A stretch of DNA of 64,000 bases, from NCBI RefSeq assembly GCF_009766085.1, contig NZ_LMUF01000048.1, positions 263,939-327,938 of the forward strand. The letters run 5' to 3'. A program made the position numbers and the translations under genes. The stretch comes from Burkholderia sp. S171. GTDB taxonomy: Bacteria > Pseudomonadota > Gammaproteobacteria > Burkholderiales > Burkholderiaceae. This document shows, piece by piece, positions 54,426 through 63,796 of the stretch. Below the pieces are notes generated by a model, which worked only from the letters and a program-made list of their open reading frames with translations, was not told the origin of the DNA and did not search any database. Each line of letters opens with the position of its first letter. Positions within the stretch are counted from its first letter, which is position 1.

Positions 54426-55095
54426 CGCCGGGAACTCCATAGCTTGGGGCTGTCGTAGGATTCAAGGCTCGGGTGATGTAATCCCGCATCTGCGGCTGAT
54501 ACGCGCGCCACAACGCATCAACTTTTCCAATTGGGTCTTCGTCGGCCCAATCGACGCGCAAGTCCACAATAGGCCACGTCAGGTCGCCGACTATACTCAG
54601 TGCTGCTGAGTGAATCGGACCCGCTTCCCCGCCCGCTGCCATTGCTGCGTGCATGGCGGTGAGCAGGCGGTCTGCCAAGAGCCCCGGCGCGTTTTCGAAA
54701 GCAGGGACCATTGCTTCGATGACTTCCTTGCTTGCGAGCATGTTTCCCGCTGCCACGCACTGATTTCCTGCCACGGCGTTGTAGGTGCCGAGCGCTTCTT
54801 TCCCGCTAAAGTAAGCGGTCCGGCCGTGACCATCGATGACGGTTACTTGCCGATATTGGCTCCATCCATTGGCGTTCAACGCCCGGTCCAGTGCTGCCTC
54901 AGGCGTCAATTGGTCGGTATCGAGCAAGTCAAGGATTTCTGGACCGAGCGCTGGCAACGTGACGTTTTGCGTCGCCACCGCGCCGACACCCGCGCGCACC
55001 CAAGGACAACGCGCACCGACGGCGATGCTCGAGGAGCTTATTGCAATACCGAGTTGCCCACTTTCAGGGCAGCGCCCAACAATAGAGAACGTCAC
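54418..55095 (-). CDS. DUF1028-family protein (Ntn-hydrolase-like fold)
   Basis: A 225-residue protein. GTG 55095 has GGAG upstream, and the 36 preceding residues look non-coding. It starts VTFSIVGRCPESGQLGIAISSSSIAVGARCPWVRAGVGAVATQ, the DUF1028 signature. The fold resembles Ntn hydrolases, suggesting amide-bond hydrolysis, but no activity is established. It overlaps the M20 gene by 8 bp, implying coupled translation. Confidence 0.88.
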   Translation of the reverse strand: MTFSIVGRCPESGQLGIAISSSSIAVGARCPWVRAGVGAVATQNVTLPALGPEILDLLDTDQLTPEAALDRALNANGWSQYRQVTVIDGHGRTAYFSGKEALGTYNAVAGNQCVAAGNMLASKEVIEAMVPAFENAPGLLADRLLTAMHAAMAAGGEAGPIHSAALSIVGDLTWPIVDLRVDWADEDPIGKVDALWRAYQPQMRDYITRALNPTTAPSYGVPGDE

Positions 55096-55227
55096 GTGAG
55101 CTCCTTCAAATATGGAGCCGAGACGCGAACGCCTCGGCCATAGTCCTGGACATCGGATTTGCTCGCCCATTGCTGCGTCAGAGTGCATTGCAAGCAGCAT
55201 CAAGCTTTGGTCTTTACCGCGTTAGGT

Positions 55228-55659
55228 CTACGCTTGCTTGACCTTCCAGTCATCCGGAATGACGGCGATGACGTCAATTTCCATCAGCCATTGCGGCTGT
55301 CCCAGCGCTGAAACAACGAGGCCTGTAGAAATGGGATAGACACCCTTGAGCCACTTGCCAACTTCCCGATACACCGGCTCGCGATAGCGCGGGTCAATGA
55401 TGTAAGTCGTCGTCTTGACAATGTGCGACATGTCGCTGCCGGCTTCTTCCAGCAGTTGCTTGAGGTTCTTCATTGCCTGTTCGGCCTGGGCTCCCGGGTC
55501 CCCCAGACCAACCAGCTTACCGTCGAAATCCGTGCCGACCTGACCCCGCACGTAGACGGTGTTGCCCGCACGTACGGCCTGACACAGGTCGTTGTCCAGC
55601 GTCTGGTTCGGATAAGTATCCTTCGTGTTGAACATCCGGATACGGGTATGGGTAGGCAT
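55228..55659 (-). CDS. RidA (YjgF/UK114)-family protein
   Basis: A 143-residue protein with VRAGNTVYVRGQVGTDFDGKLVG and AEQAMKNLKQLLEEAGSDMSHIVKTTTYI, typical of RidA. The usual catalytic Arg lies near PQWLMEIDVIAV, where the motif differs (Leu-Met-Glu), so it may belong to a Rid subgroup that does not hydrolyse enamines in the same way. RidA proteins cleave reactive imines or enamines. Its start overlaps the monooxygenase stop at 55659. Confidence 0.9.
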   Translation of the reverse strand: MPTHTRIRMFNTKDTYPNQTLDNDLCQAVRAGNTVYVRGQVGTDFDGKLVGLGDPGAQAEQAMKNLKQLLEEAGSDMSHIVKTTTYIIDPRYREPVYREVGKWLKGVYPISTGLVVSALGQPQWLMEIDVIAVIPDDWKVKQA

Positions 55660-56993
55660 CAGTTCACTCCAATTTCGGTAGCGGTAGCGGTGACGGACTC
55701 CTGGGATTCGCGGTGGGTCTTTCCACTACGTTCCAGGGCGTCCTGATAAGAAAGGTACGAGCGTTGCGTCGCAATATGTCCAGCCACATGCTTGGCGTCA
55801 TGCCAGACGCCCCAGATGAATGACGAACCGCGGCGCGACAGCCAGGGCAGACCGAGGAAATAGATACCCGGCTCGGACGAGACACCGCGCTGGTGACGGA
55901 GCTTGCCTTTTTCGTCGAATGCGTTGACCTTGAGCCACTCGTAATCGACCGTATAACCCGTGGCCCAGACAATGGACGTAATACCTGCGCCGGCGAGATC
56001 GAGGTGATGAATAGGATTCCTGATGCAATCCGGGTCCGGCAAGATGTCGCGAGCGGCGGGTTCTTCCGGAAGGTCGAGGCCGTTGCGCTCAACGTACGCA
56101 TCCGCTGCATTCAGCAAAGAGAGATAGCTTTCATCACCAGCCTTGATGTTAGCCGCCAAGTCGGATTCGAACGTCACCACGCCTTCGTCGCTAAAAGACT
56201 TAGTGAGGCCAACCAGCGTCATCCCTTCGTGCGCGAGGCGGCGGAAGTCCACCGTCTTGCCACCACGAGCGCCGCTTACTGCAATGGTGACGTGCTCCTT
56301 GCCGGGACGCATTGCTTCCGCATCCCATTCACCGAGGACGCCGAGCCACCAGCAAAAATCACGATTACGATAAGCGCGCGGCGGACGATCATGAGCGCCG
56401 ACGGAGAGAAATACTTTCCTGCCCGCGCGTTGCAGCTCATCAGCGATTTGCACTCCAGACGACCCAGCGCCAACGACCAGCACGCCGCCGGCGGGCAATT
56501 GTTCGGGGCTGCGATAGTCAGCCGAGTGAATCTGGAATAGGGCGTCCGTTTTCGGAGCAATCGGCGGTATCACCGGACGCTGGAACGGGCCAGTCGCGAC
56601 AACTACCCGTTGCGCCTCGATGACGCCATCAGAGGTTTCGACTGTAAAACCCGGCCGATGGGCGTTACGAACAACGCGGCTCACTTCAACACCGGTGTGA
56701 ATGGGCGCATTGAACTTCTTCGCGTACGCCTCGAAATAGGCAGCCACGCGGTCCTTGGAGGCAAATGCATCTGGGTTCAGGTCGTCGAACTCGAGTCCCG
56801 GGAAGCGGTCATGCCATGCCGGGCCATTTGCGACCAACGAATCCCAGCGGCCAGTACGCCACTGCTCTGCGATTCGGCCGCGTTCAAGAACCAGGTGCGG
56901 TACACCGAGTTTGCTCAGGTGCTCGCTTACGGCGACGCCGGCCTGACCGCCGCCGACGACGAGTGTATCGATTGAAGTCTTTTCAACTGTCAT
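55659..56993 (-). CDS. Flavin-containing monooxygenase (YUCCA-like)
   Basis: A 444-residue protein with an FAD loop GGGQAG (13-18) and a second NADPH loop VVGAGSSGVQ near 170-180. WATGYTVDY is the FMO-type ATG region. It resembles bacterial N-hydroxylating or YUCCA-like monooxygenases. It heads the FMO-RidA-DUF1028-M20 unit and may perform the first oxidation of an imported nitrogen compound. The substrate is unknown. Confidence 0.9.
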   Translation of the reverse strand: MTVEKTSIDTLVVGGGQAGVAVSEHLSKLGVPHLVLERGRIAEQWRTGRWDSLVANGPAWHDRFPGLEFDDLNPDAFASKDRVAAYFEAYAKKFNAPIHTGVEVSRVVRNAHRPGFTVETSDGVIEAQRVVVATGPFQRPVIPPIAPKTDALFQIHSADYRSPEQLPAGGVLVVGAGSSGVQIADELQRAGRKVFLSVGAHDRPPRAYRNRDFCWWLGVLGEWDAEAMRPGKEHVTIAVSGARGGKTVDFRRLAHEGMTLVGLTKSFSDEGVVTFESDLAANIKAGDESYLSLLNAADAYVERNGLDLPEEPAARDILPDPDCIRNPIHHLDLAGAGITSIVWATGYTVDYEWLKVNAFDEKGKLRHQRGVSSEPGIYFLGLPWLSRRGSSFIWGVWHDAKHVAGHIATQRSYLSYQDALERSGKTHRESQESVTATATEIGVN

Positions 56994-58046
56994 GGCTGTT
57001 TTCCTCTAGTAGGCGTTCGGCAATTCGGTTGTTTCCCCGAGATATCCCGGGCTACCGTTACCGATTCAATCTCACGACCCGACGCCGGCCCTAATGAAGT
57101 TTTCCATTGCTACAGCCTTGCGGCTTTGCATAAGTCGAATTCTCATCAGTGGGAGTGAATAGCGAAATTATGTTTTTTGTGGTCGCTGACTAGGAAAAAG
57201 CTCCGACCAGACACTGCCGGGCTACGAATTGAAATTGAAAACCGGTTAGAGCCTTTGCTGACGGGCTTTCTAACCATTGGTTGGATCACTTTGTCGAATT
57301 GGATCTGGAGTTCGGAGACGGCTTTGGAATGACAGGTGCGGGGGTAAACCCCGGGGAGCTGCTGGGACAGATTCGGCAGCAAGTGGCCCGTATCAAGGGT
57401 AGGTGAGGCGTGCTCGCCCCTGTGAACCACAACGCGTCGTGGTACTTGCAAGTAAGTTGTTTGACGAAGCCCTTTCTTGGCCACCCGTCTGCGTCGCGCG
57501 ACACGATGACCACGCCGACTACCTTCCCCGCTCCGCAGCGCTCAAGTTAGCCAGTCGCACCTATTCAGGTTTGTATAAGCGGGAATTAATTTAAAAAAAC
57601 GCGACCCGAAAGCCGCGCAAATAAGATGAAAAAGACTGCCCCTGTCCAAAGGGCGAGTCAGTTTAAAAGTTAAGCCTGTGCATGACAATAGTAGTCAGCG
57701 GAAGAATCAATTTCCTAAATTGAAGTGAAACCTTTTCGCCGTATGTTGATCGGCATAAATATTACAAAGCATCGCGGGAAAATCCTTTAACAACCACGTA
57801 GCATGCGCACAACGATCAGGCCTTGACACACACTTCACGCATGGAATGTGAAAGGTGTTTTCCCCTTTATCTACTTGCACTTATCTGCTTAAGCTTTCGC
57901 CATTGCGGCTTCAGAAAACATTATTGCGCGAGACGCGGCTAAAGAGAATTCATCTGCGGGAATACACTGCGCAGCGGATCGCCGATTAGATCATCGTCGA
58001 TCACTTGAATACGATTCTCTCGCAATGTTTCGGAGCTTTACAAATC
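56994..58046. other. About 1 kb without a recognisable gene
   Basis: It holds the upstream regions of the monooxygenase (left) and porin (right). A short plus-strand frame (57242-57403) encodes a peptide ending GELLGQIRQQVARIKGR, perhaps the end of a lost gene, but I cannot identify it. TTGACA at 57823 might be a -35 element for the porin, although no good -10 follows at 16-18 bp. A 338-bp minus-strand frame (57146-57484) shows no recognisable domain. Confidence 0.4.
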
Positions 58047-59198
58047 ATGAAGAAAACCCTTATCGCAGCGAGCCTCATGAGCGTGTTCGCCATTTCCGCT
58101 CACGCACAAAGCAGCGTCACTCTTTACGGCACGCTAGATGCCGGCCTCGTGTTTGCAAACAACGAAGGTGGTCACAGCAACTGGCAACAAGGCAGCGGTT
58201 CGGTATCGAACACTTACTTCGGCTTGCGCGGCAGTGAAGATCTGGGCAGCGGCCTCCACGCGATCTTCACGTTGGAAAGCGGCTTCAACTTGAACAACGG
58301 CCAGTTCAGCGAAAACAATACGATGTTCAATCGTCAGGCGTTCGTCGGCCTGCAAAGCGACCAGTACGGTACGGTGACGCTCGGCCGTCAATACGACTCG
58401 GTGGTCGACTATTTGGCGCCGCTGTCGGAAGCCGGCGCAGGCTATGGCAACAACCTTGCCGCGCACCCGTTCGATAACGACAATCTCGACAACTCGTTCT
58501 CCGTCAAGAACGCAGTGAAGTACCAGAGCGCGAACTACGGCGGCGTGAAGTTCGGCGGTCTCTACGGCTTCAGCAACGCAGCCGGCCAGTTCTCAAACAA
58601 TCGTGCTTGGAGCGCGGGTGCATCGTATGGCAATGGCCCGCTGAGCGTAGCAGCCGCTTACCTGCAACTGAACAACTCAGGTAGCAACAACGTGGGTGGC
58701 GCTATATCACAAGGCGACGGCACGGCAGCAATCGCCGCGCAACAGCAACGCACCTATGGCGCCGGCCTCAACTACGCTTACGGGCCGGCTAACGTCGGCC
58801 TCGTGTACACGCATACGCAACTCGATGGCATCACGGGTGTGAACGTTGGCGGCACGACGCTGCCGGGCGTGGCCGGCACGAACCTTCATATGGATAACTA
58901 CGAAGTGAACGGCCGTTATGCGTTGACGCCGGCCCTAAGCCTTGCTGCCGCCTACACCTTCACCGACGGCAAGGTATCGGGCTCGAATGGTTCGGGTGAT
59001 CCGAAGTGGCAAACAGCGTCGCTGCAAGGCGATTACTCGCTGAGCAAGCGGACTGACGTGTACCTGGAAGGCGTGTTTCAGCACGCGTCAGGTGAACTCG
59101 GCAACTTCGGTGCGAACGTGGCGTCGATCAACACATTGTCGCCATCGTCGACCGCCAATCAGACGGTTGTCGCGGTGGGCATGCGTCACCGCTTCTAA
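58047..59198 (+). CDS. Gram-negative outer-membrane porin
   Basis: A 383-residue porin with a signal peptide ending AISAHA-QSS and mature start SVTLYGTLDAGL. The alternation of aromatic and polar strands and the final residue Phe (MRHRF) fit a trimeric 16-strand general porin of Burkholderia type. ATG 58047 follows GGAG; an in-frame ATG at 58005 would add a non-signal leader. It allows diffusion of small solutes across the outer membrane. It is monocistronic, with a strong terminator after it. Confidence 0.95.
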   Translation: MKKTLIAASLMSVFAISAHAQSSVTLYGTLDAGLVFANNEGGHSNWQQGSGSVSNTYFGLRGSEDLGSGLHAIFTLESGFNLNNGQFSENNTMFNRQAFVGLQSDQYGTVTLGRQYDSVVDYLAPLSEAGAGYGNNLAAHPFDNDNLDNSFSVKNAVKYQSANYGGVKFGGLYGFSNAAGQFSNNRAWSAGASYGNGPLSVAAAYLQLNNSGSNNVGGAISQGDGTAAIAAQQQRTYGAGLNYAYGPANVGLVYTHTQLDGITGVNVGGTTLPGVAGTNLHMDNYEVNGRYALTPALSLAAAYTFTDGKVSGSNGSGDPKWQTASLQGDYSLSKRTDVYLEGVFQHASGELGNFGANVASINTLSPSSTANQTVVAVGMRHRF

Positions 59199-59217
59199 GT
59201 TGACTTAGCGTTAGTAC

Positions 59218-59254
59218 ACGCGCGCATGAAGCGATCGTGCGCGCGTTTTTTTTT
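59218..59254 (+). terminator. Rho-independent terminator of the porin gene
   Basis: ACGCGCGCA (59218-59226) pairs with TGCGCGCGT (59238-59246) across an 11-nt loop and is followed by nine T residues (59246-59254), 20 bp after the porin stop. Confidence 0.95.
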
Positions 59255-59311
59255 GACCGTTAGCATCGAATTTCCCCGTGCGACGAACGTTCCGCCACGA
59301 ACCGGTGCATC

Positions 59312-59530
59312 TTGAAGCTTGCCTTGGAACCCGAAAAGGAGGCGGCGTTTGCTTTGCTCATAATGACGCTTGGCGGGGCATGCAGGCTACGCGGGCCAAC
59401 GCAGCTATTGAATCTCGAGGTTTCGTTAGCCGTGCTCGACTCGTCGATGGCCAATGTTGCCATGACCGCGACTTCACGTACGTTTGCTTGCGCAGCCGCG
59501 ATGCGAACCACGGCACGCAAAGTCTTGGTT
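59312..59530 (+). pseudogene. Possible remnant of a DHA2-type MFS gene
   Basis: One frame reads VSLAVLDSSMANVAMTATSRTFACAAA, close to the first helix of DHA2 exporters (typically LAVLDSSMANVALPTISRTF). The rest of the transporter is absent and the surrounding frame has no clear similarity. It lies between the porin terminator and the esterase remnant, which suggests rearrangement here. The evidence is one short match. Confidence 0.35.
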
Positions 59531-59615
59531 CATGTCGGACCGGAGCCGGCCAGTTTCGGCCCTTCAGCGCCGCTTTCCAGATTGCCAACAATCGTTCGAC
59601 TCGCACTGTCTTTAG

Positions 59616-60683
59616 TCACTGTTTGAAGATTATTGCGCTTGCCGCGCAAGCTTCTTTGAGTGCGTGCCGAGACAGACGGGTCAAGCCGGAAAAAGTCGTC
59701 AAACCATGCGGCGCGCCGGCATATTCAGTGACGCGTACCTTGACACCCGCGGCGCGTAGCCGGGCAGCGTAGCGCCATCCGTCGTCTCTCAGCGGATCAT
59801 GTTCGGCGACCTGGATTAGCGCGGGCGGCAAAGCCGATAAGTTCTCCGCGAGTAGCGGCGATGCCAATGGGTTACGGGCCAACGCTGGATCTCCCAGGTA
59901 GTGCCGCGCATAGGCGGAGACGGCCCGCGCCGTCAACAACGGCGCGTGAGCCTTCTCGCTCATCGACGGTGAACTCAAGGTCAAGTCCAGTGCCGGACAG
60001 ATCAGCGTTTGGCCGGAGATCGGCGGGCCGCCCAGATCGCGGGCACAGAGACACAGTGCGGCGGTGAGATTCGCCCCCGCGCTGTCTCCCGCGACGCTGA
60101 TCTGTCCGACGTCGATACCTAGTTGCACCGCATGCAGATGAAGCCAGCACAGCGCCGCGTAGCCGTCCTCCAGGGCGGCTGGAAACCGATGCCGTGGGGC
60201 GAGTCGATAATCGACGGACACAACCAGCGTGCCGGTATGGGCCGCAAACGCGCTGCGCCACCAGTCGGTCAAGCCCGGATCGCCGGATACTCAACCGCCG
60301 CCGTGAAAGTAAAGGAGACCGGGACAGCCTGCGTCGCGTCGATCGGGTACGTAGAGGCGAATCGCGGGACAGTCGCTCGCGCGAGGGCTGTCGCTGATCA
60401 CGACGCCAGCGGCGCGCGCGCCGAATATCCAATCTGTCAGCAGGTTGCGGGGCATGGGCTTCTGATCCGCCTCTATCTCTGCTTCGGTGCAGGTCTCTAT
60501 ACTGTTTTTTTCGCTGAGTTTCAGCAGCCATGCCAGGAGTTCGAGGCGTCGACCCAAGGGGCGGCTGAAGGTGCCGTTGCGCATCGCAATGGGCCGCTCG
60601 ACGCAGTGAGCTGGCACCGCATCGATTGGGTTGCCGGGCGATTGAGCTGCCGCCCCTATCTTGAGTTTAGTATTCGGGCACAT
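59616..60683 (-). pseudogene. Alpha/beta-hydrolase (HSL-family esterase) with an in-frame stop
   Basis: A complete 356-codon esterase of the hormone-sensitive lipase family, interrupted once. After the oxyanion motif HGGG comes TGA (60291-60293, codon 131), then VSGDPGLTDWW in the same frame. Relatives usually have Trp or Phe there, so a single TGG-to-TGA change explains it. The nucleophile motif GDSAG, the catalytic Asp (EHDPLRDDG) and the His (GAPHGLT) remain intact downstream. ATG 60683 has GGAAGGA upstream and overlaps the MFS gene end by 17 bp. It is probably a recent pseudogene, unless the TGA is misread or a sequencing error. Confidence 0.8.
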
Positions 60684-62139
60684 CGACACGTCCTTCCGCG
60701 ACTTCGATCATTTCGGCAGACAACGGTTTTTCCCGGAGTAGCAACGCAAACAGCAAGGCAATGCCCATCATCGCGGCAGCACTGACGAAAACCGAACCGT
60801 AGGCGTGCAGCATTTCTCCAGCGTTACCTGCCCGGGCCAGCCTGGCCGTCAGGATCGAGCCGAATACGGCTGCGCCCGTTGCACCACCCAGCGTCTTGAA
60901 AAAATTCAGTGCACCGGTCGCCACACCCAGGTGCCGATGCTCGACCGCGTTCTGCCCGGCCAGCACCACGACCTGGATGAAGAAGCCCAGGCCGATTCCG
61001 ATGACAGCCAGCATGATCAGCACATGCCACAGTGGTGTCGTCAGGTCGATGCGGGCGAGCGCGCAGAAGCCGATACCAGACAGGATCGCACCGGCAATCG
61101 GGAAAGCCTTGTACCTGCCCGAGTGCGAAATGATGCCGCCCGTTACCATCGTCGCGGCGATCAGCCCCAGTAGGAGCGGTACGATGGAAGCGCCGGACGC
61201 CGAAGCGGTCAGTCTGAAAGTGCTCTGCAGCATGAGTGGGACGTACAGCATTCCCACGAAGAGCGCCGCGGTCGACAGGAAAAACAACGTCGCGGACACG
61301 GCGAAAATGCCGCTGCCAAAGAGTTGCAATGGAGTGATCGGCTCCGCTGCTGCATGTTCGACCGCCAGATAGGCAAGCAACGACACGATTGCCACCGCCG
61401 CAAGACCGAGCGCCTGCCAGGCGCTCCACGGATAGGCCTGTCCGCCGTAAACCATCGTTAGCAGAAAGCTTGTCGTGAAAACAATCGCCAGCACGGAGCC
61501 CCAGATGTCTAGCTGGTGAGAGCGTGCGCGTCCGGGCAGGTGAAGGCGTACGGCAATCATGCCGAACGCAAGCAAGCCGATCGGCACGTTGATGACGAAG
61601 ATCCAGATCCAACTCCAGTGGTCGACGATTACGCCGCCGAGAACCGGCCCCAGAATGATCGCAATTGCGGGAATGATGCCTAGAACGGCCTGGTAGCGGG
61701 CTCTCTCGCGGGGCGGCACCAGATCTCCGACGATGGCCATGACGAGCGAGTTGAGTCCGCCGCCGCCCAAACCCTGGAACGCGCGAAACGCGATCAGCCA
61801 CCGCATGTTCGGTGCTGCGGCGCACAGCGCGGAACCAACAACGAAAATAGCTACCGAGGCCAGAAAGACCGGTTTGCGTCCGATCATGTCTCCAAGCTTG
61901 CCGAATATCAGCGTGGTGACGGCGCTGGTAAGCAGGTACGAGGTCGCGATCCAGGGAGCGTTGCCGGCGTCGCCCAACTCCGCACCAATGCGACCCAGCG
62001 CAGCGGCAACGATGGTCTGGTCAAGTGTCGAGATGAACAACACGAGCATCAGGGGCAGCAGGACTGCCATGATTGTCGTGTCCGACCGTTCGAGAGCGGG
62101 TGGACGTGTGACATCGCGCTTGCTGGTAGCGCGCGTCAT
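60667..62139 (-). CDS. DHA2-family MFS transporter (EmrB/QacA type)
   Basis: A 490-residue 14-TM exporter. LMLVLFISTLDQTIVAAALGRIGAELGDAGNAPWIATSYLLTSAVTTLIFGKLGDMIGRKPVFL covers helix 1 to motif A. Its ATG overlaps the SDR stop (62136-62139), so the two are translationally coupled. It probably exports a toxic compound. The operon is SDR, MFS, then the broken esterase, and it faces a TetR regulator. Confidence 0.9.
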   Translation of the reverse strand: MTRATSKRDVTRPPALERSDTTIMAVLLPLMLVLFISTLDQTIVAAALGRIGAELGDAGNAPWIATSYLLTSAVTTLIFGKLGDMIGRKPVFLASVAIFVVGSALCAAAPNMRWLIAFRAFQGLGGGGLNSLVMAIVGDLVPPRERARYQAVLGIIPAIAIILGPVLGGVIVDHWSWIWIFVINVPIGLLAFGMIAVRLHLPGRARSHQLDIWGSVLAIVFTTSFLLTMVYGGQAYPWSAWQALGLAAVAIVSLLAYLAVEHAAAEPITPLQLFGSGIFAVSATLFFLSTAALFVGMLYVPLMLQSTFRLTASASGASIVPLLLGLIAATMVTGGIISHSGRYKAFPIAGAILSGIGFCALARIDLTTPLWHVLIMLAVIGIGLGFFIQVVVLAGQNAVEHRHLGVATGALNFFKTLGGATGAAVFGSILTARLARAGNAGEMLHAYGSVFVSAAAMMGIALLFALLLREKPLSAEMIEVAEGRVDVPEY

Positions 62140-62891
62140 ACCTGAGCCATCCCACCATCGACGGCCAGCACGCTGCCCGTCATGTAAGACGAGTCACCGC
62201 AGGCCAGAAAGAGCGCGGCCTTGGCAATCTCTTCCGGTTCGCCCCAACGTTCCAGAGGGATCGCCTTCCGAACGTACGCATCAACCTCCGGCAACTCGTA
62301 GGCCATCTTTGTTAACGGTGTTTTGACGGCGCCCGGGCTCAGCACGTTGACCCGGATGCGCTTGCCGGTCAGCTCGCTGTCATTGGCGAGCGTGCGGGCA
62401 AGACTGCGAACTGCCGCCTTCGTTGCCGCGTAGACCGGGTCGCCAAGACGACCCATGTCCGCCGCCGCGGAGCCAGTCAGGATGATCGACGCGTCATTTG
62501 ACAGCAGCGGCAGCGAGCGTACACAGGTAAAAAATACGCCCTTGAAATTGAGTCCGACCATCGCATCGAAGGCCGCTTCGTCAACCAACCTTAGAGTCGG
62601 CGAGTGCGACATTCCGGCGTTGGCGAAGAGGACATCGATGCGTCCGTGCCGTGCACGGACCGTTGACATGACGTGATCTATATCTGACACGTTGGAGACG
62701 TCGGCGACGATGCCGAACGTACGCTCGCCGATGGCCTTCGCGGCTTCGTCGAGCTTGCGCGGATCGCGCCCGACGATGACGACTGATGCGCCATGTGCTT
62801 GCATCAACTGGGCCGAAGCCAACCCGATGCCGCTTGATCCGCCGGTAACCAGGGCTACCTTGCCCAAAAGTTTGGGCGTGCTTTCCGCCAT
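62136..62891 (-). CDS. Short-chain dehydrogenase/reductase
   Basis: A 251-residue classical SDR. The cofactor loop TGGSSGIG is at 16-23, the NAG motif at 91-93, and the catalytic triad Ser141, Tyr154 and Lys158 (YAATK) is intact. It should oxidise or reduce an alcohol or ketone with NAD(P). It is the first gene of the operon and diverges from the TetR gene, which probably represses it. The substrate is unknown. Confidence 0.92.
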   Translation of the reverse strand: MAESTPKLLGKVALVTGGSSGIGLASAQLMQAHGASVVIVGRDPRKLDEAAKAIGERTFGIVADVSNVSDIDHVMSTVRARHGRIDVLFANAGMSHSPTLRLVDEAAFDAMVGLNFKGVFFTCVRSLPLLSNDASIILTGSAAADMGRLGDPVYAATKAAVRSLARTLANDSELTGKRIRVNVLSPGAVKTPLTKMAYELPEVDAYVRKAIPLERWGEPEEIAKAALFLACGDSSYMTGSVLAVDGGMAQV

Positions 62892-62921
62892 AAATCCTCC
62901 TTCAGTCCGATTAAGTCAACG

Positions 62922-62999
62922 AATGATGACATTGATTGTCGATCAACCCTTTGCGTGTGTCAACAGTTGATGACATAATGAGCGCATTGATCGGTCAAC
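62922..62999. promoter_or_regulatory. Candidate TetR operators between divergent genes
   Basis: TGATGACAT occurs at 62924-62932 and 62968-62976, 44 bp apart. A perfect dyad TCAAC-A-GTTGA (62960-62970) overlaps the second copy, and GATCAAC/GGTCAAC-like sequences follow each. The spacer is shared by the SDR operon and the TetR gene. Confidence 0.55.
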
Positions 63000-63025
63000 C
63001 GAATTCGACAACAAGGAGATGTGTT

Positions 63026-63610
63026 GTGACAGACTCAACCCGGTCCACCCCCGCAAGCGGGCGTAATGCTTCCAATACGCGGGAGCGTATTCTCGAGGCC
63101 GCGCGCGCTTGCTTCTCGCGAAGAAGCTACGAGAATGTAGGGCTCCGGGAGATTGCGAGCGAAGCCGGCGTAGATGCGGCGCTCGTCAGTCGTTATTTCG
63201 GCGGAAAGGAAGGATTGTTCGCGCAGGTTGTGGAGGGTGCTTTCCACGTTGAAGAGCACCTGCCGGAGTCGCTCGATACGGTAGGCGAATTTCTGGTGGC
63301 GGAGGTGATGGCGGAATCTAATGTAACCGGGGAGTTCAATCCATTGCGTCTGCTGTTACTCGGCGCAACTAGCCCGGACACGGCCGAGATGGTTTCCGCG
63401 CGCTTTCATGCGGAATTCGTACAGCCGCTGGCGAGGAAGTTGAAGGGACGGGATGCGGAAATACGGGCCGCGCTGATCGGATCGTATGTGATCGGACTGG
63501 CCACGATGCGCCATATGCTCGAGTCGCCAACGCTCACGAGTGCATCTTCCCGCAAAGTCGCGGCTTTTGTAGCTGCAGCGATCCAGACCTGCGTCGGGAT
63601 ATCGGATTGA
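63026..63610 (+). CDS. TetR-family transcriptional regulator
   Basis: A 194-residue regulator. GTG 63026 is favoured by AGGAG seven bases upstream; an ATG at 62978 gives a longer form without such a site. HTH: TRERILEAARACFSRRSYENVGLREIASEAGVDAALVSRYFGGKEGLF. The remainder is the helical ligand domain. It likely represses the divergent SDR-MFS-esterase operon until a ligand binds. Confidence 0.92.
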   Translation: MTDSTRSTPASGRNASNTRERILEAARACFSRRSYENVGLREIASEAGVDAALVSRYFGGKEGLFAQVVEGAFHVEEHLPESLDTVGEFLVAEVMAESNVTGEFNPLRLLLLGATSPDTAEMVSARFHAEFVQPLARKLKGRDAEIRAALIGSYVIGLATMRHMLESPTLTSASSRKVAAFVAAAIQTCVGISD

Positions 63611-63796
63611 GTCCTCGCCCGGATTGCTAAAGAATGTCCGTTGTCAAGAAAGCTGAAGGTCCCTTGCGGGTCGCGACCTGCCGGACCGCAGCCGTACAGG
63701 GCTCAAGCAGGTGTGCCAATCGCATAGGGCAGTACCGGCGAAGGTGTCGGCCGGTAAAAGGAATGCCAACGCCTTCTGAGACAGGCTTCCAAATCC

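Noticed and set aside
57242..57403. Short plus-strand peptide ending GELLGQIRQQVARIKGR
   Set aside because: It looks gene-like but is too short and unidentified to call a gene or pseudogene.
57146..57484. 112-codon minus-strand frame in the 1-kb gap before the porin
   Set aside because: No family match, no convincing ribosome binding site, and composition unlike neighbouring genes.
57823..57851. TTGACA as a porin promoter
   Set aside because: No acceptable -10 hexamer lies 16-18 bp downstream.
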